64,000 nt of DNA from JBFHNV01 sp041593595. GTDB lineage: Bacteria > Pseudomonadota > Gammaproteobacteria > HK1. The number at the start of each line of letters is the position of its first letter. Positions within the stretch are counted from its first letter, which is position 1. Under the pieces are notes generated by a model that did no database searches, was not told the origin of the DNA, and worked only from the letters and a program-made list of their open reading frames with translations. Below are positions 15,891-23,708 of this stretch, piece by piece. Location of the stretch: NCBI GenBank assembly GCA_041593595.1, contig JBFHNV010000004.1, positions 9,901 to 73,900 on the forward strand, in the 5' to 3' direction. The translations under genes and the position numbers were made by a program.

Positions 15891-17809
15891 GCCCAGCCTC
15901 CCAGCTCCGTGTCGCTGACCGGGCGCTCGATCTTGGCGCACTCCATGCGCGCCGCCCGCACCAGGTGCACCATCCCCAGCGGCCGACCGGCTTCGGCGGC
16001 GAGGAACGCTGCGTTGAGGGCGATGTTGCGGATGTTGCCGCCGGCCACGCTCAGCCGCGCCAGCCGGTCGAAGCACAGGTCCTCGCGCGGCTGCGCATCC
16101 GGGAACATGCGCATCCAGATGGCACGACGCTGCGCCAGATCGGGGAACGGGAACTGCACCACGAAGCGGATACGGCGCAGGAAAGCCGGGTCCACCACGG
16201 ACTTCAGGTTGGTGGTGAGGATGGCGAGACCACGGTAGGCCTCCATGCGCTGCAGCAGGAAGGCCAGCTCGATGTTGGCGTAGCGGTCGTGACTGTCCTT
16301 GACGTCGCTGCGCTTGCCGAAGAGGGCATCGGCCTCGTCGAACAGCAGCACCGCGCCGCTGGCCTCGGCGCCACGGAACACCCGCTCCAGGTTCTTCTCC
16401 GTCTCGCCGATGTACTTGCTGACCACGGCGGACAGGTCGACCCGATAGAGGTCCAGCCCGAGCTCGTTGGCCAGGACCTCGGCCGCCAGCGTCTTGCCGG
16501 TGCCGCTCTCGCCGGCGAACAGGGCGCTCAGACCCAGCCCGCGCCGGCTGCGCGCCGCGTGCCCCCAGCGCTCGTAGACCTGGGTGCGGTGGCGCATCTG
16601 GCGCACCATGTCCTCGAGCAGGACGCGCTGGCTCTCGGGCAGCACCAGATCGCTCCAGTCGAGCGTGGACTCGATGCGCTCCGCGAGCCCCGCGAGCTCC
16701 GCGCGGGCGCCGTGCCGGCAGAGCTGTCGGATCCGCGCGACCGACGGCCCGCCGGGAGGCGGCTCGCCGTGGCCCATGGCCGCGACGCTCGCCGCCACGT
16801 CCGCGATCTGCGCGCCGTCGAGCCAGAACTGATCCGCCAGGGTCTCCAGCTCGGGCTCGGGCAGCAGCGCGCCGAGATTCGCCTGCCACAGGGCACGCCG
16901 TTCCGGCGGCGCGGGCGGGTCGATGGCGAGCAGCACCCGTCTGCGCTCACAGGCGGGGGCGCGACCGATGAGCACCACGGGACAGGCGAGCTCGTCCACC
17001 CAGGGTGCAGGATCCCGCCCGTCGCCGGTGCCCGCGTCCAGCACGATGGCCGCGGGCACCAGCGCGCACTCGCGCTCGAGCAGCCGCGCGAGCAGAGCAC
17101 GTTCGCCGGGCGCCGACGGCAGGTCGCCTTCGCGCAGCAGCAGCGGCTGCCATCCCATGCGCACGCAGGCCTCGGCGGCCACCGCGCGAGCGCTCCGCGG
17201 GTGCCCCGTGTCGATGCACGCCACCGGCGGCGTCACGGGATGGTGATGCCACAGGTCGCGAAGGGCGTCCACGTGTACGCGGTGTGTGGCAGGCAGCACG
17301 CGCGGTGCCGTCAGCGGGTGCAGCAGGCCGGCCAGCCTGCGGTCGCGGGCGTCGATGCCGAGCAGGTAGTTGAGCACGCGCTCGTCGAGCCGGATCGCCG
17401 CGCGGATCAGCGCCACGTCGCAGCTCATCTCCATGAGGTGCCAGCGGCGAAGCGGTGCCTGCGGTGCGAAGGCGCTCCAGTGGGGCTCCGGCAGGGCCGC
17501 CAGGGCGAGCCCCGCGCTGGCACCGTCGTGACCTTGCCCGTCGAGTGCGGCGGCGCACAGCCGGGTGAAGCGGCTGTCGAGCTCGAGGCCCGCGCACAGG
17601 GCGATGACGTGCGCCTCGAAGGGCGACAGGTCGAAGCGGCGCCGCAGCGTGTCCAGCGCCTCGGGCCAGGGCGGCACCGGCTGCGGCCCACGACGTAGCG
17701 CCTCCGGGTCGTGGGCGTAGCGCTCCAGGCGCTCGGCCAGGGCGTCGAAGATCGCCGCCAGCGCATGCCGGTGGCTGTCCACAGGCGTGGCGGTGGCCGG
17801 GGCGTTCAC
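15887..17809 (-). CDS. AAA+ ATPase of the eCIS (Afp15-like)
   Basis: 640 residues. A poorly conserved N-terminal half (1-390) precedes a classic AAA+ module: Walker A GESGTGKT at 433-440, Walker B LLFDEAD at about 488-494, sensor 1 around ILTTN, and an arginine finger region DPAFLRRIRF. An AAA+ ATPase of this kind is a hallmark of eCIS and is needed for particle assembly or cargo loading in Afp and PVC. The start is GTG inside a GTGA overlap with the DUF4255 gene. The N-terminal half also contains a degenerate P-loop-like segment, which fits the double-domain ATPases seen in these loci. Confidence 0.92.
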   Translation of the reverse strand: MNAPATATPVDSHRHALAAIFDALAERLERYAHDPEALRRGPQPVPPWPEALDTLRRRFDLSPFEAHVIALCAGLELDSRFTRLCAAALDGQGHDGASAGLALAALPEPHWSAFAPQAPLRRWHLMEMSCDVALIRAAIRLDERVLNYLLGIDARDRRLAGLLHPLTAPRVLPATHRVHVDALRDLWHHHPVTPPVACIDTGHPRSARAVAAEACVRMGWQPLLLREGDLPSAPGERALLARLLERECALVPAAIVLDAGTGDGRDPAPWVDELACPVVLIGRAPACERRRVLLAIDPPAPPERRALWQANLGALLPEPELETLADQFWLDGAQIADVAASVAAMGHGEPPPGGPSVARIRQLCRHGARAELAGLAERIESTLDWSDLVLPESQRVLLEDMVRQMRHRTQVYERWGHAARSRRGLGLSALFAGESGTGKTLAAEVLANELGLDLYRVDLSAVVSKYIGETEKNLERVFRGAEASGAVLLFDEADALFGKRSDVKDSHDRYANIELAFLLQRMEAYRGLAILTTNLKSVVDPAFLRRIRFVVQFPFPDLAQRRAIWMRMFPDAQPREDLCFDRLARLSVAGGNIRNIALNAAFLAAEAGRPLGMVHLVRAARMECAKIERPVSDTELGGWA

Positions 17810-19128
17810 GGCGGGATCACCATCTGCTCACCGGGCGTGAAGGTGGGCGGCGTCACGCTGCGATTCACGAGCAGGCTGTCGACGCCGTCGATGCGCAGGC
17901 GCAGCCAGTGGGTGCCTGCCGCGAGGCTGGGGAAGACGAAGGGCAGACTTGCCGTCTGCGCGGCGATGGGCGCGGCCATGGCCTCGCTGCCCCCCACGAC
18001 CAGGCTCGCATCCTGCCGGGGGCGGGCCTGGGGCGAGAACGTCAGCTGCACCGTCACCGCGCCGGTGGCAGGGTTGCGCGCCGCCGACGAGGCTGCCACG
18101 TCGATGCGCGGCGCCAGCAGCAGGGGCATGCTGTTGCTGGTGCGCACCTGGGTCTCGCCCGGGCGCTGCAGGAGCACCGCGACCGTCCACGAACCCGGCG
18201 GCCAGTCGACACTTGCCGCCAGCGTGGCCGGCAACGTCACGCCCAGCCGCTCGGCGTGGGCGTTGGTGCCGATGGTGATCTCGATGGGGGTGGCCCTGCG
18301 CCCATGCTCGAAGCGAACGCGTACGTTGGTGCCGTCCAGGTGGTGGCCGCGCAGGACGATGGCGTCGCCCAGACGGGCGGCGGGCTGGCGGTTCGGGGGC
18401 TCGATGGCGGTCAGCGTCGGGAACGGCGCCAGCAGACCCGGCTCGGTCACCACGCCGCGCTCGCGCCCGGACACCGGGTCCCGCGGGCCGCGGGTCAGCA
18501 CCGGCAGCGGCGACACGCCCGGGCGCCGCGCCTCGACGAGCACCACCGAGGCCTGATAGGCCGCCGTGGGCCGGTAGTGGGCCTGCAGCGCCGACCAGAG
18601 CTTGGACATCTCCTCGGTGCTGAGGGTGATGGGCGTGAGCTTGATCTGCTCCACCTGGTCGGCGATGTCGGCGGCGCTCAGCGCCTGGAAGGCGGGTGGC
18701 AGGATGGAGCCGTCCACGGCCGCGCCCGAGAGCGCGCCACGGATGGCTTGGCGGTCCAGCACCGGGGTCTCGTGCAGCAGGTGCATGGCATAGCCGAGCA
18801 GGACCTCGGCGTGCAGCGGCGAGGCGCCGTAGGCGGTAATCAGGTAGTGCAGATCCAGGGCGAGAGGTGCGTTGCTGATGCGCCCGCCCCGGGCGCTGCG
18901 CGACGGCAGGTCGGCGTTGCGCCACGCCGCGTTCGGCGTCGCCTGGTGCAGGAATATGTTGAGCTGCGTGCTGGCGTTGACCTCGTCGATCTTGATGGAG
19001 TCCGGCGGCACCACGGTCACGTCCACGTTGCTGCCCAGGGCCCCGGTGATGTCGTTGTTGATCAAGCCGTCGTTGAGCAGATCCCTCAGCACGGCGGACA
19101 CGGCGGCGATGGCCAGGGGGCTGCTCAT
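17806..19128 (-). CDS. DUF4255 protein (Afp16-like tail terminator) of the eCIS
   Basis: 440 residues. The first 190 residues are a good DUF4255 match: AVLRDLLNDGLINND, NVDVTVVPPDSI, LNIFLHQATPNAAWRNADLPSR, then LALDLHYLITAYG and HAEVLLGYAMHLLHETPVL. In Afp and PVC the corresponding protein (Afp16) caps the tube and sets particle length. The C-terminal 200 residues are extra beta-sandwich-like domains (PNRQPAARLGDAIVLRG and similar) that could be Ig-like decorations. The gene is coupled to its neighbours by ATGA and GTGA overlaps on both sides. The family call is secure; the role of the extension is unknown. Confidence 0.9.
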   Translation of the reverse strand: MSSPLAIAAVSAVLRDLLNDGLINNDITGALGSNVDVTVVPPDSIKIDEVNASTQLNIFLHQATPNAAWRNADLPSRSARGGRISNAPLALDLHYLITAYGASPLHAEVLLGYAMHLLHETPVLDRQAIRGALSGAAVDGSILPPAFQALSAADIADQVEQIKLTPITLSTEEMSKLWSALQAHYRPTAAYQASVVLVEARRPGVSPLPVLTRGPRDPVSGRERGVVTEPGLLAPFPTLTAIEPPNRQPAARLGDAIVLRGHHLDGTNVRVRFEHGRRATPIEITIGTNAHAERLGVTLPATLAASVDWPPGSWTVAVLLQRPGETQVRTSNSMPLLLAPRIDVAASSAARNPATGAVTVQLTFSPQARPRQDASLVVGGSEAMAAPIAAQTASLPFVFPSLAAGTHWLRLRIDGVDSLLVNRSVTPPTFTPGEQMVIPP

Positions 19129-19850
19129 CTGGATCGGCTCCCGCGCCGCAGATACTCGTCGAGGGACACGCCCGGGCGGGGTGGCGCGGGGGTGGCGCGG
19201 GCCGGTGCGGGCGCGGGCGCCCGGGTGCGCACCTCGACCCGGCCGATGTGGATGTGCACGGTGGCCTCGCCGTCCGCGGACGACGGTGACAGGTCGCCCG
19301 CCACGGCGAAGTCCGGGGCAGCCGGGTCGCCGGTCAGCGGCAAGCTCGAGGCCGAGACCGCCGAGGCCGTCACCTCGGGCATGACGACCAGCGGCTGCGG
19401 CACCGCCGCAGGGGGCGGGGCGGGGGCGCCGTCGCTTTCCGCGTGGCCGGGAGACGGTGGCGGTGCGTGGCGTGGCGCCGTCGCGAGACGCCCGTCCCCG
19501 GCGTCGCTCACCGGCCCGGAGGGCGCGTGCACCGCGTCGCCGGCGTCGCGCGTCCAGCCGGTGCCAGGGCGCTGCGCGGGCGCAGCGATGCCGGCCGGAT
19601 CCCGGGCCGGCCCGCCGCCGTCGTCCGGGCCTCGTAGCGGCTGCGTGGCGCGCGGGCGCGACCCATCGGCACCGCTCGTCACGCCCTTGGACACCGCTCG
19701 CGCCTCGCCGCTCGCCGTGTGCGGCGCAGGGTCCGCCTGCGCCTCGTCTGCGGGCTGCTCCGGGGCCGCGAACAGCCCGGGAACGCGCGCCGACGCCACG
19801 GGCTCGGTGCCCAGGGCGCGCCGCGCGAGCCGGTCCAGGAAGCCGCTCAT
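19125..19850 (-). CDS. Pro/Ala-rich eCIS linker protein with conserved tail
   Basis: 241 residues, mostly low-complexity Pro/Ala/Asp sequence. The ends look constrained: an N-terminal amphipathic helix MSGFLDRLARRALG, and a C-terminal VHIHIGRVEVRTRAP followed by SLDEYLRRG. The short I-G-R-x-E-V-R motif occurs in small proteins next to DUF4255 in many eCIS operons, so a conserved docking role is likely. The gene lies between the gp26-like and DUF4255 genes with ATGA overlaps on both sides. No enzymatic domain, signal peptide or membrane segment is seen. The start at 19850 is set by the overlap; longer versions run antisense into the neighbour. Confidence 0.75.
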   Translation of the reverse strand: MSGFLDRLARRALGTEPVASARVPGLFAAPEQPADEAQADPAPHTASGEARAVSKGVTSGADGSRPRATQPLRGPDDGGGPARDPAGIAAPAQRPGTGWTRDAGDAVHAPSGPVSDAGDGRLATAPRHAPPPSPGHAESDGAPAPPPAAVPQPLVVMPEVTASAVSASSLPLTGDPAAPDFAVAGDLSPSSADGEATVHIHIGRVEVRTRAPAPAPARATPAPPRPGVSLDEYLRRGSRSR

Positions 19851-20575
19851 GGGCTCACCATCTGCAGGTAGATCCCACGGCGCCCATCGCTCAGGGCGAG
19901 GATCTCCGCCTCGCTCCACCCGTAGGCCCGCGCCAGCAGGTGCACCTCCAGCAGCACGCGCCGTGCCCTGGCCGCGATCTCGCTCCACAGCACGTGCGCC
20001 ACGTCCAGGGTGATCTGCCAGGCGCGGGTGCACTGCGGGCACCTGAGGTCCAGCAGCCGCTCGGCCGCGGGATCCGTCGCCAGCGCCGCGGCACCGATGT
20101 CCTCGCACAGCGCGTCGGGGAGCTCATCCGGGGCGACCGCCGCGTCGCCGCGACGTGCGCTGGTCACGCAGCGCGTCATCAACGCGCGGCGAGCCGATGA
20201 CACGTCGGCGCTGCAGACGGCGGCGGCAAGATCGAAGCTGTTCAGCGCGCGCACCCCGATGGTGTACCCCGCGACCTCCACCTCGCCGTTCCCCACCGCC
20301 TGGTCAGCACCGCGCAGTGCCCGGCAGCTCAGATCGAACTCGGCAAGCTCGCCGCAGTCCGGGCAGCGCGCCGAGGCACTCAGGCGATCGCCGAAGGTGC
20401 GCTCGCGCAGCGCCAGCAGGCGGGCGTCGCGCTGACCCAGGGGAAGCGCCGCCAGCTCGTCCCGTGTGCGCTGCGGATCGGTGGCGCCCAGCAGCACCAG
20501 CGCGCGATCCACCGGGTGCAGGGGGTGGCCGGTTTCCCACAGCGCGAGGACGTCGGCGGCGCGCAGCGCGAGCAT
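19847..20575 (-). CDS. T4 gp26-like Cys-rich eCIS baseplate protein
   Basis: 242 residues. Two CxxC pairs (CPDC at about residues 70-73 and CPQC near 180) form a likely zinc-binding site; this arrangement plus the segment LRERTFGDRLSASARCPDCG and the C-terminal YGWSEAEILALSDGRRGIYL match the T4 gp26-type/phage baseplate family found after tube genes in eCIS of this kind. It begins 3 bases after the tube stop and ends in an ATGA overlap. It probably acts in baseplate assembly. The family link is by motif pattern; the T4 equivalence is an inference. Confidence 0.78.
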   Translation of the reverse strand: MLALRAADVLALWETGHPLHPVDRALVLLGATDPQRTRDELAALPLGQRDARLLALRERTFGDRLSASARCPDCGELAEFDLSCRALRGADQAVGNGEVEVAGYTIGVRALNSFDLAAAVCSADVSSARRALMTRCVTSARRGDAAVAPDELPDALCEDIGAAALATDPAAERLLDLRCPQCTRAWQITLDVAHVLWSEIAARARRVLLEVHLLARAYGWSEAEILALSDGRRGIYLQMVSP

Positions 20576-20578
20576 GGA

Positions 20579-21106
20579 TCACCCCGCCGGCTCGGTGAAG
20601 GTGGGCTCGCTGGGCTCCGTGACGTCGTAGTCGCGTTCCCAGCCCTCGTTCTCCAGCTTGAGCGTCTGGATGGCCACCGCGTTGGCGTTCGCGTCCAGGT
20701 CCGGCAGCGACTGGAACTCCGAGACCCAGCAGCGGAACACCTTGTAGGCGATGGCCAGCTGCCCGGCCTCGTTGTAGACCTCGACGATCACGTCCTTGCG
20801 AAAGTCCTTCAGCGAGACCTCGCTGCCGAGGCCGGAACCGAAGTTCCACACCTTGTTGGCCCACTTCTCGAACTCGGTGTCGTGGGTGACGCCGCGTTCG
20901 AGCGTGATCGGCTCGAACTTGGTCCGCCCCGGCGACTTGCGCGACGTGGACGGATCGCCCCCCTCGCGATGCTCCACCACCTCGGTGCTGCGCTTCAGCG
21001 CACCGACCTTCGAGACCCCCGCCACGTAGCGGCCGTCCCACTTCACCCGGAACTTGAAGTTCTTGTACGGATCGAAGCGCTGCGCGTTGACCGTGAACTG
21101 CGCCAT
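20579..21106 (-). CDS. eCIS inner tube protein (phage tail tube, gp19-like)
   Basis: 175 residues, standard length for T4 gp19-like tubes. Family hallmarks are FDPYKNFKFRVKWDGRYVAGVSKVGAL at the start, then STEVVEHREGGD, RKSPGRTKFEPITLERG and the C-terminal LKLENEGWERD. Hexameric rings of this protein form the lumen that carries cargo. A GAGGAG ribosome site lies just upstream, as expected for a highly expressed structural gene, and the gene follows the sheath by 10 bases. Only one tube paralog is seen in the locus, whereas Afp and PVC have several. Confidence 0.95.
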   Translation of the reverse strand: MAQFTVNAQRFDPYKNFKFRVKWDGRYVAGVSKVGALKRSTEVVEHREGGDPSTSRKSPGRTKFEPITLERGVTHDTEFEKWANKVWNFGSGLGSEVSLKDFRKDVIVEVYNEAGQLAIAYKVFRCWVSEFQSLPDLDANANAVAIQTLKLENEGWERDYDVTEPSEPTFTEPAG

Positions 21107-21116
21107 GGTTGCCTCC

Positions 21117-22697
21117 TCAGGTTTGGATCTGTCCGGCGATCTGCTGGATGCGGATGACCACGAACTCGGCAGGTTTCAACGGCGCGAAGCCGACGACGAT
21201 GTTGACGATGCCGCTGTTGATGTCGTTCTGGGTGGTGGTCTCGCTGTCGCACTTGACGAAGTAGGCGTCACGGGCGCTGCTGCCCTGGAACGCGCCCTGA
21301 CGGAACAGCCCCTGCATGAAGGCGCCGATGTTCAGGCGGATCTGCGCCCACAGCGGCTCGTCGTTGGGCTCGAAGACGACCCACTGCGTGCCGCGGAACA
21401 GGCTCTCCTCGATGTACAGGGCGAGGCGTCGTACCGGCAGGTACTTCCACTGCGAGGCCAGCTGATCGGCGCCGCGCAGCGTTCGCGCACCCCACACCAC
21501 CCGGCCGACCACGGGGAACGCGCGCAGGCAGTTGACGCCGATGGGATTGAGCTGACCGTTCTCCCCGTCGGTGAGCTTGGTGGTGAGCTCCACCACGCCG
21601 TTCAGCGTTGCATCGAGGCCCGCGGGCGCCTTCCACACGCCGCGCTGCGCATCGGTGCGGGCGATGACGCCTGCCACGGCGCCGCAGGGCGCGAAGTCCG
21701 CGAGCCGGTTCTCCTGCAGCGGGTCCGGCAGGCGCACGCGGGGGAAGTACAGCGCCGCGTGGTCGGAGCGGGCGAGGCCCCAGCCCACGCTGTCCAGGCC
21801 GGCACCGCCGGTGAGGTCCGACGGCTCGTCCCAGCTGTCCAGGGGATCCACCAGGTAGACCGCGCGACGCTTCTCGCAGTAGGTCGCTGCGGCGCTGCGG
21901 GTGGTGGCGTTGACGTTCCCGCCGGGAAGCCGTGTCAGGGGCGGGATGCACAGCAGGTTGAAGAGGTCGGCGTGCTCCAGGAGCCACAGCCCCTGCTTGT
22001 TGCCCTGCAGCGAAGCCAGCGAGATCTGGTTGTCGGTGATCGCGCTGCCGTCGCTGCCGTTGGCGGCGAAGGCTGTGGACGAGGCGTTGTCCAGCAGCGG
22101 GTCGGCGCCCGGCGGCGGTGCGCCGTGGGCGGTGGGCCGCGTTGCGGGGACCGTTCCCGGTGCGGCGATGCGCACGAGATTCGACTCCTGCCCGAGCACC
22201 GTCGTGACGTAGCGCGCGTTGTTCGGGTCCGTGGAAAGGTTCAGGAAACGCTCCGTCACGCCGGTCGCGGTATCCCGCACCGAGAGGTTGAACAGGCTGT
22301 TCGGCGGATCCGTGGGCAGGGCCGGGCGCGTGATGTGATCGACGCGCACCCGCAGGGCCTCGCCCCAGTCCCCGGGACTCGCGGCCACCAGATTGAAATT
22401 CACGGCCAGGGTCAGGCTCGCCGCCGTGCCGCCGTTGTGCACCCGACAGATGAGCGCATCGGTTCCTCCGTTGGCGAAGAACTGCTGCACCGCGTAGCTC
22501 ATGGTGCTCTCGCGCCACAGCCCGCCGAAGCGGCGTTCGTACTCGGCGAAGCTCTGCACCCGAACGGGACGGTCGACGGCGCCACGCAGCGCGCGCCCGA
22601 CGAAAGCGGTGATGGATGTCGCCACACCCGTGATGGTGCGGACCGCGCTGGGCGCCTCTTCGATGTATACGCCGGGATAGGACAGCGTCGCTGGCAT
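21117..22697 (-). CDS. eCIS contractile sheath protein
   Basis: 526 residues, full-length tail sheath. The N-terminus YPGVYIEEAPSAVRTITGV with ITAFVGRAL is diagnostic, and the C-terminal part contains NPIGVNCLRAFP, VVWGARTL and a final FAPLKPAEFVVIRIQQIAGQ, all typical of the interlocking sheath domains. A single sheath gene is present. An AGGAG ribosome site precedes the ATG. The sheath polymerises around the tube and contracts on firing. It lies directly before the tube gene, as in nearly all contractile systems. Confidence 0.97.
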   Translation of the reverse strand: MPATLSYPGVYIEEAPSAVRTITGVATSITAFVGRALRGAVDRPVRVQSFAEYERRFGGLWRESTMSYAVQQFFANGGTDALICRVHNGGTAASLTLAVNFNLVAASPGDWGEALRVRVDHITRPALPTDPPNSLFNLSVRDTATGVTERFLNLSTDPNNARYVTTVLGQESNLVRIAAPGTVPATRPTAHGAPPPGADPLLDNASSTAFAANGSDGSAITDNQISLASLQGNKQGLWLLEHADLFNLLCIPPLTRLPGGNVNATTRSAAATYCEKRRAVYLVDPLDSWDEPSDLTGGAGLDSVGWGLARSDHAALYFPRVRLPDPLQENRLADFAPCGAVAGVIARTDAQRGVWKAPAGLDATLNGVVELTTKLTDGENGQLNPIGVNCLRAFPVVGRVVWGARTLRGADQLASQWKYLPVRRLALYIEESLFRGTQWVVFEPNDEPLWAQIRLNIGAFMQGLFRQGAFQGSSARDAYFVKCDSETTTQNDINSGIVNIVVGFAPLKPAEFVVIRIQQIAGQIQT

Positions 22698-22718
22698 GGC
22701 TTGTCTCCTGCTCGAGCG

Positions 22719-23087
22719 TCAAGGGGTGGCATCGCGACCCACGAGGATCTCGATGGTCGCGTCGGCACCGGTGTTGTTCGTGAAGGTCAGGCTCGTGACC
22801 CCGGAGCCGAGAAGGCTCACGGCACCGGTCCCGAGCAGCACCAGGGGAGCGTCCAGCCCCACGTCGTTGCCGCCCACGTCGTAGGTGAGCTGGGCGCTCT
22901 GGGGGCTGGCGCGGATCACGAGGGCGGAGACCGTGCCCGCCGGCACGAGATCCACCTGCTGTGAGGCCTGGTCGGCAAGCGTCACCTTCAGCTTGTCGTA
23001 GGCCTCGACCGCGAGGGTGCCTGCGCCGGACAGGCTCGGGCCGTTCACCGCCTGCGTCACGTAGTTCCAGCTGATCGTCTCGCTCAT
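22719..23087 (-). CDS. Small beta-rich protein at the head of the eCIS operon
   Basis: 122 residues, not assigned to a family. The sequence is a string of short Val/Leu/Thr strands (GAGTLAVEAYDKLKVTLAD, SLTFTNNTGADATIEILVG) with no signal peptide, Cys or membrane segment, suggesting a small beta-sandwich. A very strong purine-rich ribosome site (GGAGGAGGAGGAG) precedes the ATG, so it is probably made in large amounts like the sheath that follows 21 bases later. It may decorate or cap the particle or bind cargo; nothing in the sequence proves this. Confidence 0.75.
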   Translation of the reverse strand: MSETISWNYVTQAVNGPSLSGAGTLAVEAYDKLKVTLADQASQQVDLVPAGTVSALVIRASPQSAQLTYDVGGNDVGLDAPLVLLGTGAVSLLGSGVTSLTFTNNTGADATIEILVGRDATP

Positions 23088-23150
23088 GACACTCCTCCTC
23101 CTCCATTCATCCCGCCGGCGACCTCATGTCGCGCGTACCGTCGGGGGTGC

Positions 23151-23435
23151 TCAGTCGTCGCGCGGCCCTCGCCGGTCGGGCCGCTCGCCGGCGCTCGCGT
23201 AGATGCGCCCTCCGTCGGGCAGCAACTCCTCCACGAGGACGCCTCGCCGCATGAGCTCGTCGATGGCCTGCTGCACGGTGCGCAGCGAGGTCGATGCCGA
23301 GCGAGGGCTCAACCACCACTGACGAATTCCTGTTGCGCTGTCCTTGCTGCGGGGGTGCAGTTCCACGTAGCGCTCGATCTCCTTCGCGATGGTCTCCACC
23401 TCCGTCGGAATGCGGGCATCTCGATCCACGGACAT
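23151..23435 (-). CDS. Small winged-helix-like protein, first gene of the eCIS operon
   Basis: 94 residues. The C-terminal half (RTVQQAIDELMRRGVLVEELLPDGGRIYA) looks like a recognition helix followed by a wing, so a small DNA-binding or protein-interaction winged helix is possible. ATG at 23435 is preferred because a -24/-12 promoter at 23477-23493 would start transcription near 23466, leaving a leader of about 30 bases; an in-frame ATG at 23465 would then be essentially leaderless. The ribosome site is weak. It may autoregulate the operon. No family was recognised with confidence. Confidence 0.6.
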   Translation of the reverse strand: MSVDRDARIPTEVETIAKEIERYVELHPRSKDSATGIRQWWLSPRSASTSLRTVQQAIDELMRRGVLVEELLPDGGRIYASAGERPDRRGPRDD

Positions 23436-23476
23436 GGCCCACGCTCGTCGCGCCTGGTGCGCCATGCCGGCTTCTG

Positions 23477-23493
23477 TGCAATCGCCGTACCAC
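23477..23493 (-). promoter_or_regulatory. Sigma-54 (-24/-12) promoter of the eCIS operon
   Basis: Read on the minus strand the site is GTGGTACGGCGATTGCA. It differs from the consensus TGGCAC-N5-TTGC at one position (T for C in the -24 block) and keeps the GG and GC dinucleotides exactly 10 bases apart. Predicted transcription starts near 23466, about 30 bases before the first eCIS gene. A sigma-54 activator gene lies just upstream, which strengthens the call. Confidence 0.75.
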
Positions 23494-23589
23494 CTGGAGA
23501 ACCCGCGCAACTGCCTGAGATCCGGTGTCTCGTCACGGCGGCGCCGGAGGCCACGCTGGGTCGGCCACGGCCCGGCTCGGCCGGTGTGG

Positions 23590-23642
23590 CAGGCAGGTGC
23601 CTGACGGCGCTGGACTTTCGCAGTGGGTCGCTTTCGACCCAC
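23590..23642. promoter_or_regulatory. Pair of dyads upstream of the sigma-54 promoter (candidate activator sites)
   Basis: Two inverted repeats lie about 100-150 bases upstream of the -24/-12 promoter, the usual distance for enhancer sites of sigma-54 activators. The first, 23590-23603, has arms CAGGCA and TGCCTG around GG. The second, 23623-23642, has arms GTGGGTCG and CGACCCAC around CTTT. The second could instead be part of a terminator for the activator gene that ends at 23709, though no T-run follows it. Confidence 0.4.
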
Positions 23643-23708
23643 ATCGAGGTGCAGCGGGACCCAGGGGGCGTGCTCGGGGGATGGCGCCCGTGCGGCGGGC
23701 GCGCGCGG

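Noticed and set aside
1..23435. An intact or defective myovirus prophage
   Set aside because: No capsid, portal, terminase, integrase or lysis genes are seen; AAA+ ATPase, DUF4255 and DUF4157 are eCIS hallmarks.
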